From Streptomyces spirodelae (GTDB taxonomy: Bacteria > Actinomycetota > Actinomycetes > Streptomycetales > Streptomycetaceae), in NCBI RefSeq assembly GCF_017676385.1, contig NZ_JAFFZN010000005.1, positions 186,001 through 250,000 on the forward strand: 64,000 bases of DNA. Direction: 5' to 3'. Of the stretch, positions 19,076-26,795 are shown one piece after another. Made by a program: the position numbers and the translations under genes. The stretch's first letter is position 1. Each line of letters begins with the position of its first letter. The notes under the pieces are model-generated. The model was not told the DNA's origin, ran no database searches, and saw nothing but the letters and a program-made list of their open reading frames with translations.

Positions 19076-20179
19076 ATGGGGAAGGTCAGAAAGAGACTCT
19101 TACAGGTGGGCGCCGCTGCGCTTCTCGTCACCGTCGCCGCGGCGGTGCCGGCATCCGCCGATGAGTCGCCGAAGCCACTTACGGACCCCGCTCGGGCGGA
19201 AGCCTTGGCGACGAAGCTCGGCGAGGACCGGACCGGCGGTGTCTACTACCAGGACGGGCGCCTCGTCGTCACGGTGACCGACCAGGCCGCCGAGCGTACC
19301 GTCCGGAATGCAGGGGGAACCGCGAAGCGCGTGAAGCGCAGCACGGCAGAGCTCACGGCCCTCCGCAACGAGCTCGACAGCCTCGGAACCATCGACAACA
19401 CGGCGTGGTCCGCCGAGGCCGAGACCAACCGGGTGCAGGTCAAGATATTCGACGGGGCGCCCGCCGCCGGGCGGGCCCGGATCGAGAAGGTCGCAGCGGC
19501 GCACTCCGACGCGATACGCGTCGACCGGGTCAGGAGCAAGCTGAGCTTCAAGGCCACCGATATCCGCGGTGGCAACGGGATCTACTCCTCGGGCATGCTC
19601 TGCTCAGCCGGGTTCAACGCGAAGAACTCCTCAGGGGCGGTCTACACCCTCACCGCCGGCCACTGCGTACCGGGCACCGGCAACACCTGGTACATGAACT
19701 GGAACGACCAGAGGATCGGCAACCAGAACTTCTACCGGAACGGGGGCGGAACCGATGCGTCCCCCTGGCGGTGCGGCGACTGTGCCACGGTCCGGGCGAG
19801 TGACTCCGGCATCCATCCGGTTGGCTCCGTCCGGTACTGGGGAGGCACCTACAAGGACATCACCAAGTCCCGTTTCGGCGTCGGAGGTGAGAGCGTCGAC
19901 CGGATCGGCGTCACCAGCCAGGACAAGACGGGCATCATCACCAACGTCAAGGTGACGGTCACCATCGACGGTAAGAAGATGTACGGCATGCACGAGTCCA
20001 ACGTCTGTGCTCTGCACGGCGACAGCGGCGGCCCCCTGCTCACCGGGTCGACGGCGCTGGGCCTGCTCTCCGGGGGCACCGACGAGACGAAGTGCAGTTC
20101 CTCATCCAGCGGCACATACTGGAACTACTTCGAACCGGTACAGCGGCTGTTGAACGAGCGTGGGCTGCACGTCTACTGA
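19076..20179 (+). CDS. Secreted chymotrypsin-like serine protease (S1, streptogrisin type)
   Basis: 367 residues. The signal peptide (KRLLQVGAAALLVTVAAAVP-ASA) has a cleavage site near residue 28. A propeptide of the alpha-lytic protease kind spans roughly 35-155. The mature domain has the triad H196 (LTAGHC), probably D235 (CGDCATVR) and S317 (GDSGGPLL). Cysteines at 176/197, 233/236 and 311/337 could form disulphides. The aspartate environment differs from the usual NDYGIVR and is the weakest part of the assignment. A GGGAGG ribosome site precedes the ATG, and the gene has its own upstream region. The role is extracellular protein digestion, with the propeptide acting as a folding aid. Confidence 0.9.
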   Translation: MGKVRKRLLQVGAAALLVTVAAAVPASADESPKPLTDPARAEALATKLGEDRTGGVYYQDGRLVVTVTDQAAERTVRNAGGTAKRVKRSTAELTALRNELDSLGTIDNTAWSAEAETNRVQVKIFDGAPAAGRARIEKVAAAHSDAIRVDRVRSKLSFKATDIRGGNGIYSSGMLCSAGFNAKNSSGAVYTLTAGHCVPGTGNTWYMNWNDQRIGNQNFYRNGGGTDASPWRCGDCATVRASDSGIHPVGSVRYWGGTYKDITKSRFGVGGESVDRIGVTSQDKTGIITNVKVTVTIDGKKMYGMHESNVCALHGDSGGPLLTGSTALGLLSGGTDETKCSSSSSGTYWNYFEPVQRLLNERGLHVY

Positions 20180-20282
20180 CGACGCGCCGCCGTCCCAGCC
20201 GCCTCCGCCTGCCGGTGAAACCCGCCCTGGTCGGGCTGCGTCAGAAGAGCACCCCCACTTGTTCGTCCGTTCTGGAGCTCAC

Positions 20283-21182
20283 ATGCGCATCAGAGCACCG
20301 CGTACCGTTGGCCGACTCGCTGCGTGTGCCCTTTTCATGGCTGCCCTCAGCGGCCTTGCCGGGTGCGGCAGCCAGCAGGAGTCATCCAGCGGCGATACGG
20401 ACGAACTGGCACACCGGGCCCGGCAGGTCGCCGAAGCCTGGGACGGGGCAGCGGCCGCCGCCAAATGGCGCGCCGGCTACCACCCCATGGGAGATGTGAT
20501 CCAGTTGCCGAGCGGTGGGCTGCACAGCCAAGCCGACAAGCGGGCCCTCAGGGATCGGAACTTCATCTTGCGGGGCGAGCTTCCCGACGCCTCGCCGAAG
20601 GACGGCAAGGTGACCAGGAGAGGTGGCCGATCCCTCCAACGGCCCGTGGTCGGGGCCCGCGAGGCGTACAAGAGCCTGGCGGGTAGTGGGGATGAACGGC
20701 CACACCTGACGGTGACCGGGGCGAAGCTTGGCACTATGACCGTGGACACCAACCGTGGCAAGGCGACCGTCCCCGCCTGGTTGTTCACCCTGGACGGGTA
20801 CGACTCCCCCCTCAAACGAGCCGCCGTCGTCCCGTCGAAACTCCCCACGCCGCCCATCAAGCCGACCAGCGACGTTTCCGGCTTCAGCCTCCATCACCTC
20901 GTGCGCATCGCCGACGATGGCCGCTCGGTGACCGTGGTCGCTCAGCATGGTGTGTGCGACAACGGGCCCGTGGTGAAGGCGCTGGAGACGCGCGAGAGCG
21001 TCGTGCTGTCGGCCACCGTCGGCAAGCGGGAGAAGGGCGGCCACTGCACCAAGCAGGCAAAGCTGCAACAGGTCACGGTGAAGCTGGACCGGCCCCTGCG
21101 GGACCGGGTCCTGCTCGACGCCATCACGGGCCGGCCGGTTCCGTTCAGGGGGCTGGTCGGACCTACACCGAGTTGGAGCTGA
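20283..21182 (+). CDS. Putative lipoprotein of unknown function
   Basis: 299 residues from the ATG at 20283. The in-frame start at 20160 overlaps the protease gene and would place the signal 41 residues inside. RIRAPRTVGRLAACALFMAA leads to the lipobox LAGC, so the mature protein begins CGSQQESSSGDTD and is membrane anchored. The chain includes YHPMGDVIQLPSGGL and, near the end, LQQVTVKLDRPLRDRVLLD. It is common among Streptomyces lipoproteins but I cannot give a role. The gene follows the secreted protease in the same direction after 103 bp, so co-expression is possible. Confidence 0.75.
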   Translation: MRIRAPRTVGRLAACALFMAALSGLAGCGSQQESSSGDTDELAHRARQVAEAWDGAAAAAKWRAGYHPMGDVIQLPSGGLHSQADKRALRDRNFILRGELPDASPKDGKVTRRGGRSLQRPVVGAREAYKSLAGSGDERPHLTVTGAKLGTMTVDTNRGKATVPAWLFTLDGYDSPLKRAAVVPSKLPTPPIKPTSDVSGFSLHHLVRIADDGRSVTVVAQHGVCDNGPVVKALETRESVVLSATVGKREKGGHCTKQAKLQQVTVKLDRPLRDRVLLDAITGRPVPFRGLVGPTPSWS

Positions 21183-21191
21183 GCCTGCCCC

Positions 21192-21383
21192 TCAGCGCCC
21201 CGTCGCGAACCGCACGAACTGGCTCCAGCCCTCACGGCCCACCGCGAACGGCTGACGGAACACGTCCTTGGAGTCACGTACGTGGACGGCCTGTTCGGCG
21301 ATCGCGACCTCCACGCAGTCGTCGCCGTCACTGCCGCTGTAGCTGGACTTGAACCAGACGAGATCCGTCGTACCGGTGCTCAT
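21192..21383 (-). CDS. DUF397 protein
   Basis: 63 residues with the typical core LVWFKSSYSGSDGDDCVEVA, VHVRDSKD and WSQFVRF. Its ATG overlaps the stop of the XRE/DUF5753 gene (ATGA, 21380-21383), so the two are translationally coupled. In Streptomyces such pairs belong to WhiJ-like developmental regulation; the DUF397 protein is thought to bind its cognate XRE partner. It is a close relative of the orphan at 18579. Confidence 0.88.
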   Translation of the reverse strand: MSTGTTDLVWFKSSYSGSDGDDCVEVAIAEQAVHVRDSKDVFRQPFAVGREGWSQFVRFATGR

Positions 21384-22249
21384 AGCTCTCCTCGCAGTCG
21401 CTCCAGCAAGGCCCGGGATTCCTTGGGGCTCAGGGCCTGCGAGCGCAGTGTGTCATAGCGCTGGCAGAGCAGTCTCACCTCTTTCCGGTCCGAAATCAGC
21501 CGACCGTTCCGCTGCCCCTCCGAGTAGCAGAGCCGCTGCCCGGCAGGCGTCTCCAAGATGCGCATAGGCCCGTCCAGACACGCATGCAACCCAACCTCCA
21601 ACGGAACCAGTTGAAGCGTCACATTCCTCGGGGCACTGCGCTCCAGGACGTGGTCCACCAGCTCGCGCATCGCCTCCGCGTTGCCGAACCGCCGCCGGAA
21701 CACATATTCCTCAACGGTGAAGCTGAACGGCGCCTTCGGCCGTTCCCTCATCGTCGCCTGTCGCTCCATTCGGGCGATGAGCTGCGTCTCCATCTCCTCG
21801 TCGGTCCGCAGCGGGATCGTGCCGTCGAATACGGCTCTTGCATACGCCTCCGACTGCAACAGCCCCGGCACCAGTCGGCACTCGTACGTGCACAGGCTCA
21901 CCGCCTTCCGCTCCAGCCGGGCCCAGCGGCGGAACCACGCGGCGAGCCCCGCCTCGCCCCGGGTGAGGTGGCGAGCGGCCTTCCGCAGGGCGCCCGTGTT
22001 GCCCAGTGCTTCCTCCGCGCGCTCCACGAACTCCTCGTCCGGCATGCGGCGTCCCAACTCGACGGACTCCACCGTGTGCTTGGAGAACCGCACGCGGGTG
22101 GCCAGTTCGGTACGGCTGAGCCCCGCGTGTTCGCGCAGGGCCTGGACGACCGCCCCGAAGGTGCGCAAGCTGTCCGACGGGTGGGGTTCCCGCTCCCACT
22201 CCCCCTCCGGAACCGGCCGTCCGTCGGCGTCTTCCTCAGCGATGTCCAT
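21380..22249 (-). CDS. XRE-family regulator with DUF5753 domain
   Basis: 289 residues. An acidic N-terminus is followed by a helix-turn-helix (FGAVVQALREHAGLSRTELA, RVRFSKHTVESVELGRR, about 28-75). The rest is DUF5753, with landmarks WFRRWARLERKAVSLCTYEC, LVPGLLQSEAYARAVFDG and the C-terminal RLISDRKEVRLLCQRYDTLR. Such proteins, with WhiJ as the best-known example, control development or antibiotic genes together with a DUF397 partner and often a nearby anti-sigma-like ATPase. All three are here: DUF397 downstream with a 4-bp overlap and the ATPase gene divergent. The 170-bp divergent region is the likely site of action. Confidence 0.88.
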   Translation of the reverse strand: MDIAEEDADGRPVPEGEWEREPHPSDSLRTFGAVVQALREHAGLSRTELATRVRFSKHTVESVELGRRMPDEEFVERAEEALGNTGALRKAARHLTRGEAGLAAWFRRWARLERKAVSLCTYECRLVPGLLQSEAYARAVFDGTIPLRTDEEMETQLIARMERQATMRERPKAPFSFTVEEYVFRRRFGNAEAMRELVDHVLERSAPRNVTLQLVPLEVGLHACLDGPMRILETPAGQRLCYSEGQRNGRLISDRKEVRLLCQRYDTLRSQALSPKESRALLERLRGEL

Positions 22250-22418
22250 ACGCCCGCCCCTCTCCGTCCGTACCGTGACGGCCCCTCACGGCCGTCACGC
22301 TCACGACTCAGGGTGACGAGGCTTTCTGCGTACTGTCCACTCCAAGTGCCCGTACGCTCACTCCGCGTACGTGGTGCCACGCTCGCACCCATCGGTTTCC
22401 GGACGCCACGCTGGCTCC

Positions 22419-22868
22419 ATGGACCGATCCATTTCCCAACTCGACGCCCCAGCCCGCACCTTCACTCAGCTGCTCTCATCGACGCGGCGTGGCGCCCGGC
22501 TCGCCCGGTTGCTCGGTGTGGCCGAACTTCGACGCTGGGGCGTTCCGCAAGACATTACAGAGCGTGCTGAAGTTGTCATCGCGGAGCTCGCTGCCAACGC
22601 CGCGCTCCACGGCCGCGTACCCGGCCGCAGCTTCCGGCTCACGCTCGCTTTCGACCCGGCGGCGGCCCGCCTGCGTGTGGAGGTCACCGATGCACGCGGG
22701 GAGCTGCGGCCGCACCTGCCGCCGCCGGAGACCGAGCCCGGTGCGCTGCGTACGAGTGGGCACGGTCTGTCCCTGGTCGCCGCCTTGGCCGACCACTGGG
22801 ACACCGTGCCCTATCCGCCGAGCGGCAAGACCGTCCGAGCCGAGCTGCAAGCAGGGGTCAGCCTTTGA
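22419..22868 (+). CDS. ATP-binding anti-sigma-like protein (HATPase_c)
   Basis: 149 residues from the ATG at 22419; an ATG 48 bp upstream adds an unlikely basic tail. The RsbW-like ATPase/kinase fold is shown by the N-box ERAEVVIAELAANAALHGRV and the G-box TSGHGLSLVAALADHWD. There is no partner anti-sigma antagonist gene. It is divergent from an XRE/DUF5753-DUF397 pair, the standard Streptomyces arrangement for this family, so it probably works with that regulator rather than with a sigma factor. Its 3' end overlaps the convergent gene at 22858 by 11 bp. Confidence 0.8.
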   Translation: MDRSISQLDAPARTFTQLLSSTRRGARLARLLGVAELRRWGVPQDITERAEVVIAELAANAALHGRVPGRSFRLTLAFDPAAARLRVEVTDARGELRPHLPPPETEPGALRTSGHGLSLVAALADHWDTVPYPPSGKTVRAELQAGVSL

Positions 22869-23151
22869 GGGAGGCCAGCCCGCGTTTGACGTCGTCGAGG
22901 TTCATCGCGGGCTGGACCGTCACCTCGGCGCCCAGCTCTCGGAAGAGAGGCTCGGTGAGGGTCACCAGTTGGGAGGAGTCCTCCATGTCGAAGACGAACA
23001 GGCAGCTGCGGTGCCCTCTGTCCGGGGTGAAGTAGGCGGCCTCCGGTCGGAGTCGCTCAAGCAGGGATTCGAGCACCTGGGCCATCCTGCCGCTCGCGAT
23101 CAGCTCGGAGCCCTTTTCCGTGTCCAGCCTGGCCTTCAGCAGCATGCGCAT
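22858..23151 (-). CDS. Small ferredoxin-fold-like protein of unknown function
   Basis: 97 residues: MRMLLKARLDTEKGSELIAS, then EAAYFTPDRGHRSCLFVFDM and TEPLFRELGAEVTVQPAMN. The beta-alpha-beta pattern suggests a dimeric alpha-beta barrel or ferredoxin-like fold, as in DUF3303-type and YciI-like proteins. No signal peptide or cysteine motif is seen. It overlaps the convergent ATPase gene by 11 bp and stands alone on its strand. No function can be assigned. Confidence 0.7.
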   Translation of the reverse strand: MRMLLKARLDTEKGSELIASGRMAQVLESLLERLRPEAAYFTPDRGHRSCLFVFDMEDSSQLVTLTEPLFRELGAEVTVQPAMNLDDVKRGLASLKG

Positions 23152-23257
23152 GGTGCGGCCTCCTCACGGGGGTGCCGGGCGTTCCCACCCTCCCCCGGCC
23201 GGGATCGCCTCGCGAGAGGACAGCGCCCAAGGGGGTGACCGGGCGGGCGACGCGGCG

Positions 23258-24425
23258 TCAGGTCGGGGCGAACCGCATCGGGTCGTACGGTGTCAGGTCC
23301 AGCTGGACGGCAGGGTGGGGTTCCGGGACGCGGCCGAGGGCCAGGCGAGCGGCGACGGCGCCCGCGTACGGACCGGCCGTCAGGCCCCCTGAACCGAGGC
23401 CTCCCCCAGCCTCCGGCCGGGAGGTGCCCCCAGCGACCACCAGGCCCTGCAGCGGGGCGACGGTGCCCAGCAGGGGCTGCCCGTCCGGGCTCGTCGGGCG
23501 GAAGCGGCCCGGGTCTCCAGGTGTGTGGCCCCCGCCAGGCCCGGAGCCACCGCGAGAGCGTGCCGGAGGACCTCGGCGAGGCCACCCGCCGTGACGCGGT
23601 GGTCGAAGCCGGTGCCGTCCTCGCGGGTGGCGCCGACGACGACGCGGGAGTCGTCGAAGGTGAGCAGGTAGTGGCCGCTGCCGCTGGGCAGGACGACCGG
23701 CCAGTCGGACGTGTCCGAGCCGGGCAGCCGCAGGTGCACGATCTGGCCTCGCTGCGGTACGACGTCGATGTGCACCCCGGCAGGGCCCAGCAGCGCGGGA
23801 GACCAGGCGCCTGCCGCTGCCACCACGGCGTCGGCCGATACCAGTTCACCGGCCACCCGTACGCCGTGCACCCGGCCGTCGCGGGCCTCCAGGCTTGCCG
23901 TACCGGAGAGGGTGCGCAGGCCGTGTCGTTCAGCGGCGGCGACGAGCGCCGCCTGCAGCCTGCGGCCGTCGAGCCGCGCTCCTCCGGACAGGTGGAGGGC
24001 AGTGCCCTGGAAGCCGCCACCGCTGTGGCCAAGGGCGGGGGAGAGCCGTCGGGCCTCGGCTGCGTCGAGGGTGGTGACCTCGCCCGCGTGTGGGTCGGCC
24101 GCCGCGCGCCGCCACCCGGGCCCGCACCTGTTCGGCGGCTTCTTCGTCGGGTGGGGAGCAGGACGAGGGCGCCGACCTCGCGGTGGCCGACGTCGGTTCG
24201 GCCGTCCTCGGCCAGGGCCGCGAGGAGGCCCGGATAGTGTCCGGCACCGGCCACGGCGAGTGGGTCGGCCATCCGGCCGGTCCAGGGGCAGATGATGCCC
24301 GCGCCCGCCGCGGTGGCACGGCCCTCGTGTACGGCGTCGACCAGGACCGCCTCGGCGCCCGCCCTTACCAGCTCGTACGCCGCGGCCGCGCCGACGATCC
24401 CGGCCCCGATCACGACAACTCGCAC
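23258..24425 (-). pseudogene. Frameshifted glycine/D-amino-acid oxidase-like flavoprotein (ThiO/DadA type)
   Basis: GTG at 24425 with ribosome site GGAGGAGG begins VRVVVIGAGIVGAAAAYELV, the FAD-binding motif of the DAO family. The frame is then broken three times. Near 24155 it must shift to continue PDEEAAEQVRARVAA. Near 24100 it shifts to ADPHAGEVTTLDAAEARRLS, and near 23520 to PGRFRPTSPDGQPLLGTV, ending LDLTPYDPMRFAPT. Joined, the pieces give about 385 residues, the normal length for glycine oxidase/DAO enzymes that oxidise small amino acids to imines. A 33-bp dispersed element lies inside (23401-23433). Decay and assembly error are both possible; three independent shifts favour decay. Confidence 0.75.
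23401..23433 (+). repeat. 33-bp dispersed element, copy A (inside oxidase pseudogene)
   Basis: The sequence begins CTCCCCCAGCCTCCGGCC and ends GGAGGTGCCCCCAG. It matches 31 of 33 bases at 37935-37967. Here it encodes, on the opposite strand, GGTSRPEAGGG, exactly where related oxidases go directly from the VVA strand to a short Gly-rich turn (L-G-S-G-G-L). Its length is a multiple of three, so it adds 11 codons without shifting the frame. Confidence 0.65.
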
Positions 24426-24477
24426 CCTGCCTCCTCCGCCCGGGCGGCAAGCACGCCGACCTGACCTGATTCCACGG

Positions 24478-25740
24478 TCACAGGCCATCACCCGGCACGT
24501 CAGGCGTCAACGGCCCGTCGGTGCTGATCCCCGGACCGGTCGGCTTGCGGACCAGAGCCGGGCCCAGTGCCCACAGGAGCGCACCGGCAGCCAGGTGCAG
24601 CGCCGCCACGAGCAAGGTGAGGGCCCCCGCCGGGAGGTGGGCGAGGGTGCCGACGAATGCGGTGCCCAGGGCTGCCGAGGTCAGCTTGAGTCCTGCGCCC
24701 AGGGTGAAGACCTGGGTGCGGGCGCCCTCGGGTGCGTGGTCGGCGCGCAGGCGCAGGGTGGCGGTCAACAGCGGACCGTCGCCCAGCCCTGCGAGGGCGA
24801 ACAGCGCGACGACCAGCGGGAGTTGCGGGATGAGCGCCGCAGCCGCCAGCGCGGTGGCGGTCAGCAACAGGCTGAACAGGGCCAGCCGTACCGGCCCTGG
24901 CGCGCGCCGCCACCGCGCCGTCCCCAGCGAACCGGCGAGCCCGCCCACCGCGAACGCCGTCATCAGCACCCCGCCCGCACCCGGCCCGCCCCGCTGCTGC
25001 GCGAGCAGCACACTCGTGACCGGGAGCGCACCGACGCCCAGAAAGGCCACACAGGTCGCCAGAGTGATGGCCCGCAATGGACGAACGTGCCACAGGGCGC
25101 GGAAGCCGATGGTGAGCACACCGGGCCCAGGGGCGGGGTCGGGCGCCCCCGGCGCGTGCCGGTCCGTGGGCAGCCGCAGGGCAGTGGAGAGCAGGGCCGC
25201 GCTGGTCGCTGAGGCGGCGAGCAGCGTCGTCGCCAGGCTCGCGGAGGCGGCTGCCGCGATGGCGCTGACGGCGGCCGGTGCGGTGACGGCGGCGGCGTTG
25301 TAGGTGGTGGCGTCCAGGGCGAAGGCCCGGGTGCGGGGCTGTCCGGCGGGGCCGAGGGAGGCCACCAGGCTGGAGAGGCCGCCGCTGACGACAGGGCCCA
25401 CGCTGCCTCCGACCAGTGCGGCGGCCAGAACCAGTGGCAGTGGTGCCCGCCCCAGGGTCAGGCCCAGCAGGGCGATCGCCGCGCCGAAGACGGCCAGCGC
25501 GCAACAGTGGAAGAGGCGCGGCGCTCCGGCTCGTGCGGCCAGTGCGCCGACCAGCGGCGCCGCCACCGCGTGCGGTGCCAGCCAGGCGGCCAGGACGTAG
25601 GCGCCCAGTTCCGGGCTGTGGCCGGCCGTCCGCTCGACCGCCAGCAGTGCCAGCGCGATGCCGACGCCCTCGTCCGCGAGCCGTGCCAGGAAGGCCGTGG
25701 CCAGATACGTCGTCATCCGCGCGGCTCCCCGCTCCGGCAC
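24478..25740 (-). CDS. MFS transporter, probable drug exporter
   Basis: 420 residues with about 12 membrane segments and the MFS architecture; LADEGVGIALALLAVERTAG is the first helix, and a longer polar loop near residues 195-205 divides the halves. The start may be the ATG at 25716 (MTTYLATAFLARLAD), because the upstream eight residues are not hydrophobic. It is divergent from a CGNR zinc-finger regulator gene with an inverted-repeat operator between them, a layout usual for regulated efflux pumps. The exported compound cannot be predicted. Confidence 0.82.
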   Translation of the reverse strand: MPERGAARMTTYLATAFLARLADEGVGIALALLAVERTAGHSPELGAYVLAAWLAPHAVAAPLVGALAARAGAPRLFHCCALAVFGAAIALLGLTLGRAPLPLVLAAALVGGSVGPVVSGGLSSLVASLGPAGQPRTRAFALDATTYNAAAVTAPAAVSAIAAAASASLATTLLAASATSAALLSTALRLPTDRHAPGAPDPAPGPGVLTIGFRALWHVRPLRAITLATCVAFLGVGALPVTSVLLAQQRGGPGAGGVLMTAFAVGGLAGSLGTARWRRAPGPVRLALFSLLLTATALAAAALIPQLPLVVALFALAGLGDGPLLTATLRLRADHAPEGARTQVFTLGAGLKLTSAALGTAFVGTLAHLPAGALTLLVAALHLAAGALLWALGPALVRKPTGPGISTDGPLTPDVPGDGL

Positions 25741-25745
25741 CCATG

Positions 25746-25775
25746 TGTAACGGCTTACTTATATAATGCGTTACA
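25746..25775. promoter_or_regulatory. Operator and -10 box between MFS and CGNR genes
   Basis: TGTAACG (25746-25752) and CGTTACA (25769-25775) form a 7-bp inverted repeat around AT-rich DNA. The centre contains a perfect -10 hexamer TATAAT at 25762-25767 on the plus strand, 7 nt before the ATG at 25775. This suggests a leaderless transcript for the regulator gene and repression by a dimer covering the promoter. Confidence 0.55.
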
Positions 25776-26335
25776 TGGAGCAGCGTGGGGAACCCTGGGG
25801 CGGGTTCCGGCCCGGTGAGAGGCTGATCGAGCTGGCGAACGCCGTACGCGCGGACCCGGAGCTTCCCCGGGAGGCGATGGCCGCCGTCCTGGCCAGACAC
25901 GGCGAGACGGAACGGGAGTTGCGCGGCCTGACGGAGGGCGAGGCGGCAGCGCTGCGCCGCGCGGTCGCTGCACTGACGGAGCAGGTGCTGGCCCAGACGG
26001 AGACCGACCGTGCGGCCGAGGCGCTCAACGTGCTGCTGGAGCGCTGTGCCGCGCGTCCTCGGTTGAGCCGGCATGACGGTCATGCCTGGCATCTGCACGT
26101 CGACCGGGGCGACGACGCGAGCTGGGCCGACTGGTTCACCGCGAGTGCCGCGCTGGCTCTCGCGCGGCTGCTGAGCGAGCGCGGCGATGTCGCCTGGGGC
26201 GAGTGCGCGGCGCCGGGCTGCCGACGGCTCTTCCTCGGGGCCGGACCCGGTGCGCCGCAGCGCTATTGTTCGCGGGCCTGCGCCACGCGCAGCCGCGTTG
26301 CGGAGCACCGGCGTCGTAGACGGCGCGAAGGGTGA
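25775..26335 (+). CDS. CGNR zinc-finger regulator (ABATE domain)
   Basis: 186 residues from the ATG at 25775; an in-frame ATG lies at 25766. Residues 1-125 form the N-terminal ligand-binding-like ABATE domain. The C-terminus holds the zinc finger CAAPGCRRLFLG...QRYCSRACATRSRVAEHRRRR, with four cysteines and the Arg-rich tail; the CGNR signature reads CATR here. These proteins are putative DNA-binding regulators in actinobacteria. The divergent MFS gene and the palindrome covering both promoters make it the likely local repressor. No ribosome site is seen, but a perfect -10 box lies 7 nt upstream, so the mRNA may be leaderless. Confidence 0.8.
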   Translation: MEQRGEPWGGFRPGERLIELANAVRADPELPREAMAAVLARHGETERELRGLTEGEAAALRRAVAALTEQVLAQTETDRAAEALNVLLERCAARPRLSRHDGHAWHLHVDRGDDASWADWFTASAALALARLLSERGDVAWGECAAPGCRRLFLGAGPGAPQRYCSRACATRSRVAEHRRRRRREG

Positions 26336-26363
26336 GTGCGTGCAGGGGGAGGGCGCGGCGTCA

Positions 26364-26795
26364 TTACGGCAGCACCGCGACGCCGTCCAGTTCGATGTGC
26401 GCCTCCTCGTCCCAGAGCCGGACCGCGCCGATGACCGCCATCGCGGGGTAGTCGCGGCCCGCGAGTTCGCGCCAGATGCGGCCGAGTTCGGCCGCGTGAG
26501 CGCGGTAGCCCGGCACGTCCGTCGTGTAGACGGTGACGCGGGCGAGGTCGGCAGGGGCACCGCCGCACGCGGCGAGCGCGGCGAGAAGGTTGCCGAGCGC
26601 GGTGCGGAACTGGCCGGGGAGGGTGTGCGCGGCGATGCGGCCGGCGCCGTCCAGGGCCGTCTGGCCCGCGAGGAAGACCAGCCGCGAGCCGGTGGCCGTC
26701 ACCGCGTGCGAGAAGCCGCGTGGCGGGGAGAGCTCCGCGGGGTTGATCCGGTGCAGGGCGCTGCCGTCGGCGGAATCGGAGCTCGTGCTGCTCAT
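26364..26795 (-). CDS. RidA/YjgF-family enamine-imine deaminase
   Basis: 143 residues of the RidA fold: FSHAVTATGSRLVFLAGQTA, GQFRTALGNLLAALAACGG, ADLARVTVYTTDVPGYRAH and YPAMAVIGAVRLWDEEAHIE. RidA-type enzymes hydrolyse enamines and imines to ketones and ammonia; the usual catalytic Arg position reads IGAVRLW here. Its ATG overlaps the stop of the acyl-CoA dehydrogenase gene by 4 bp (26792-26795), so they form an operon. In this catabolic setting it could release nitrogen from the cyclic 2-amino-enoyl-CoA made from 2-aminobenzoate; that role is inference. Confidence 0.85.
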   Translation of the reverse strand: MSSTSSDSADGSALHRINPAELSPPRGFSHAVTATGSRLVFLAGQTALDGAGRIAAHTLPGQFRTALGNLLAALAACGGAPADLARVTVYTTDVPGYRAHAAELGRIWRELAGRDYPAMAVIGAVRLWDEEAHIELDGVAVLP

